Positions 36,793-38,159 of a stretch of DNA of 38,159 nt are shown piece by piece (the first letter of the stretch is position 1; every line of letters starts with the position of its first letter). The notes beneath the pieces are model-generated. The model saw only the letters and a program-made list of their open reading frames with translations. It was not told the origin of the DNA and ran no database searches. The position numbers and the translations under genes are program-made. Origin of the DNA: a virus; IMG/VR virus record IMGVR_UViG_3300033388_006548, positions 1-38,159 of that record; one strand, written 5' to 3'.

Positions 36793-37233
36793 TTTGATTA
36801 TGATGCACTTAAAGCCGCTCACAGAACGGCAAGGCTCATAAAAAGTCCAAGAGGTAAACCAATGGATATTCTGTTAGACACTCTTGTAGTCGCCAGGGGA
36901 ACAACTAACCATCACAGGGCAATTGAAATGCTGGGTTCATTCAAAAAAGGATGGCAACCAGCAACTGCCGACCGTGAAGGAGCTGGTGTTCCTGACTATA
37001 AGATTATCGCCCTACCATGGATTTTGACCAATACTGACTTTTGGTTTATGTTTGATTCTAAATACAAGAATCCCACTTATGGGCTTCAGTATAAAGAATC
37101 TCAACCAATTAAGTTAGAGGGTCCGAATGTTGTGTTTAAAACGAATGAACTCCAATATAAATCAACATTTATGGCGGATATTGGACACAATGATTATCGT
37201 GGTTGGGTTGGTAGTACTAACTTGAATGTCTAA
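36793..37233 (+). CDS. Major capsid protein, exon 3 (146 residues)
   Basis: The exon starts TTTGATTATG directly after intron 2's terminal G. A stop (TAA) lies 3 nt upstream of the TTG at 36790, so the exon cannot be read upstream without splicing. It encodes the C-terminal P-domain/spine: FDYDALKAAHRTARLIKSPR, MDILLDTLVVARGTTNH, and ends IGHNDYRGWVGSTNLNV. This completes an HK97-type shell protein. Confidence 0.9.
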   Translation, partial: FDYDALKAAHRTARLIKSPRGKPMDILLDTLVVARGTTNHHRAIEMLGSFKKGWQPATADREGAGVPDYKIIALPWILTNTDFWFMFDSKYKNPTYGLQYKESQPIKLEGPNVVFKTNELQYKSTFMADIGHNDYRGWVGSTNLNV

Positions 37234-37314
37234 TCCTAGACAGAACTCTAAATCTTAGCACTAAAATCAAACAAGAGCACTTCAAGTATTCTTTTCTTGT
37301 GGAATGCGAACCGA

Positions 37315-37399
37315 GACGAGTAGCCAGGTTGCCTGACGGTCGTAAGGTCTATATTGGAGAGCCTGTACTCGTCTCCTCTTAAGAGGAAAAAGTCTCCAA
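37315..37399 (+). ncRNA. Interleaved RNA element after the capsid gene
   Basis: GACGAGTA (37315-37322) pairs with TACTCGTC (37366-37373). TTGGAGA (37354-37360) pairs with TCTCCAA (37393-37399). The helices interleave. A CCTCTTAAGAGG hairpin (37375-37386) lies in the last loop. It ends 15 nt before the next ATG at 37414. Might be a pseudoknot or two alternative folds that set the level of capsid versus downstream protein. Confidence 0.65.
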
Positions 37400-37413
37400 A
37401 ATAATAAACTAAT

Positions 37414-37866
37414 ATGCCTTGGTATCAAAACCAACCCTATACTTCATTTAGGGGGGTTAATAACAAAGACGGAAAAACTAGACTACAGTCAGGTGCTTAT
37501 GGTTTGACATCTAGTGTAACAACTTTGTCTGCCAATAGAACCCTACAACTTCCCGATGCCGATGTTCAATTTAAGAATGTTGGAGGTTCGGTTTTAGTGG
37601 GTGGTTATGGAACTGCTTCATTACCACATTGGTCAATTGCTGCCCTATCTGTTCAGAATACTATCATTGTTGATGGTGGCATTAAGCCCAACGATGGTAT
37701 TATTTCTCAATTAACCAATAGCGATGGCTCAGCCTGTACGGTTGTAGCTAGTGTTCCTAGTAATGGTAGTTATACCCTTTATATTTCTAATCCCGATGGG
37801 ACTGGAACTGTAGGGCAGGCTATTTCTGCCACCTTTACAGTAGGATATTTCTATTTCCGTTACTAA
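37414..37866 (+). CDS. Virion protein after the capsid gene
   Basis: 150 residues, beta-rich: PWYQNQPYTSFRGVNNKDGK, TLQLPDADVQFKNVGGSVLV and SVPSNGSYTLYISNPDGTGT. Resembles small head or neck decoration proteins. A structured RNA element lies on either side of the gene. Confidence 0.6.
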   Translation: MPWYQNQPYTSFRGVNNKDGKTRLQSGAYGLTSSVTTLSANRTLQLPDADVQFKNVGGSVLVGGYGTASLPHWSIAALSVQNTIIVDGGIKPNDGIISQLTNSDGSACTVVASVPSNGSYTLYISNPDGTGTVGQAISATFTVGYFYFRY

Positions 37867-37887
37867 TTAAAAACTTTATTCTTAAAG

Positions 37888-37944
37888 TTCGCTTTGTTGG
37901 CGGGAACTATTCTCGTTTCTCGCCAACAGACGAGAATAAGCGAA
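37888..37944 (+). ncRNA. Interleaved RNA element before the last gene
   Basis: TTCGCTT (37888-37894) with AAGCGAA (37938-37944) closes it. Inside, TGTTGGCG (37895-37902) pairs with CGCCAACA (37921-37928) and ATTCTCGT (37909-37916) with ACGAGAAT (37930-37937). The last two interleave with only 1 nt between their 3' strands. A classical pseudoknot would be strained, so two exclusive hairpins (a switch) are also likely. It ends 3 nt before the ATG at 37948. Confidence 0.65.
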
Positions 37945-37947
37945 TTT

Positions 37948-38159
37948 ATGGAAAACTTACAAAACAACATACAACAAACAAAACAAGAACAACAAAATCC
38001 CCAAGAAATTAAACTTGGAGACAGAGAGAAAAAAATCTTAAAACAACTTGATGGATATAAACTCCAGGAGTTAAAGAACATCAGGAATGTGATAGACAGG
38101 GGAGTTCAGAAAATCAAAATGGGGCAGATACAGGATTTAGTTAAAAGAGACCCTTCTAT
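37948..38159 (+). CDS. Hypothetical protein, 3' truncated by window end
   Basis: Open from the ATG at 37948 to the last base. Gln/Asn-rich start (MENLQNNIQQTKQEQQN), then charged helix (REKKILKQLDGYKLQELKNI) and GVQKIKMGQIQDLVKRD. It continues the head or neck operon. Function unknown. Confidence 0.6.
   Translation, partial: MENLQNNIQQTKQEQQNPQEIKLGDREKKILKQLDGYKLQELKNIRNVIDRGVQKIKMGQIQDLVKRDPS

Noticed and set aside
1-38159. tRNA genes or CRISPR arrays
   Set aside because: I found no convincing T-arm/acceptor pattern and no regularly spaced repeat family; the repeated motifs are short and irregularly spaced.

Overview
This window is phage DNA: an AT-rich, tightly packed tailed-phage (Caudoviricetes) genome segment with almost every gene on the plus strand. 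Recognisable hallmarks are terminase small and large subunits, portal, scaffold, head decoration protein, an HK97-type major capsid protein, a DNRLRE-domain fibre, and a lysis set (Zn amidase, holin, 3D-domain protein, XhlA-like protein). The amidase and two good sigma70-type promoters (TTGACA-N17-TATNNT at 7421 and 13298) point to a bacterial host with peptidoglycan. Strong Shine-Dalgarno sites are rare; most genes start at A/T-rich junctions such as TAATATG, ATGA overlaps or AATAAACCTTATG. Arginine is mostly AGA/AGG. I cannot name the host; an uncultured lineage is likely. No tRNA, CRISPR, integrase, DNA polymerase or replicative helicase was recognised.

Layout. 1-6.9 kb: tail/appendage and probable internal virion proteins. 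6.9-13.1 kb: small membrane proteins, a promoter followed at once by a terminator-like hairpin, a DUF1599-like protein, a HAD phosphatase, a metallophosphoesterase, the lysis genes and a DNA methyltransferase. 13.3-17.2 kb: small genes, many zinc ribbons, an HNH endonuclease and a replisome-organiser-like protein. 17.2-20.4 kb: a probable glycan-modification cassette (GT10 glycosyltransferase, a sulfatase-like gene broken in three, a SAM methyltransferase). 20.4-25.5 kb: a run of tiny genes with duplicated leaders and zinc ribbons, ending in two HNH nucleases. 25.5-27.5 kb: a sigma-region-2-like gene behind an attenuator-like leader, then a mostly non-coding hub with structured elements and micro-genes. 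27.5-38.2 kb: the late head operon, running off the right end.

The most notable discovery is in the capsid gene. It is cut by two tandem group I introns with an 18-nt micro-exon between them. P1 and P10 pairings define all four splice sites and restore one 331-residue frame: 35352-35888, 36067-36084, 36793-37233. Intron 1 is only 178 nt. Intron 2 carries a LAGLIDADG endonuclease gene.

The genome also holds a series of intergenic RNA-like structures. Several have 20-bp helices ending just before a start codon, and three in the late operon have interleaved (pseudoknot-type or switching) helices. Together with the attenuator-like leaders, this suggests that much of this phage's regulation works through RNA structure. 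All functional statements below are from reading the sequence; no database search was run.
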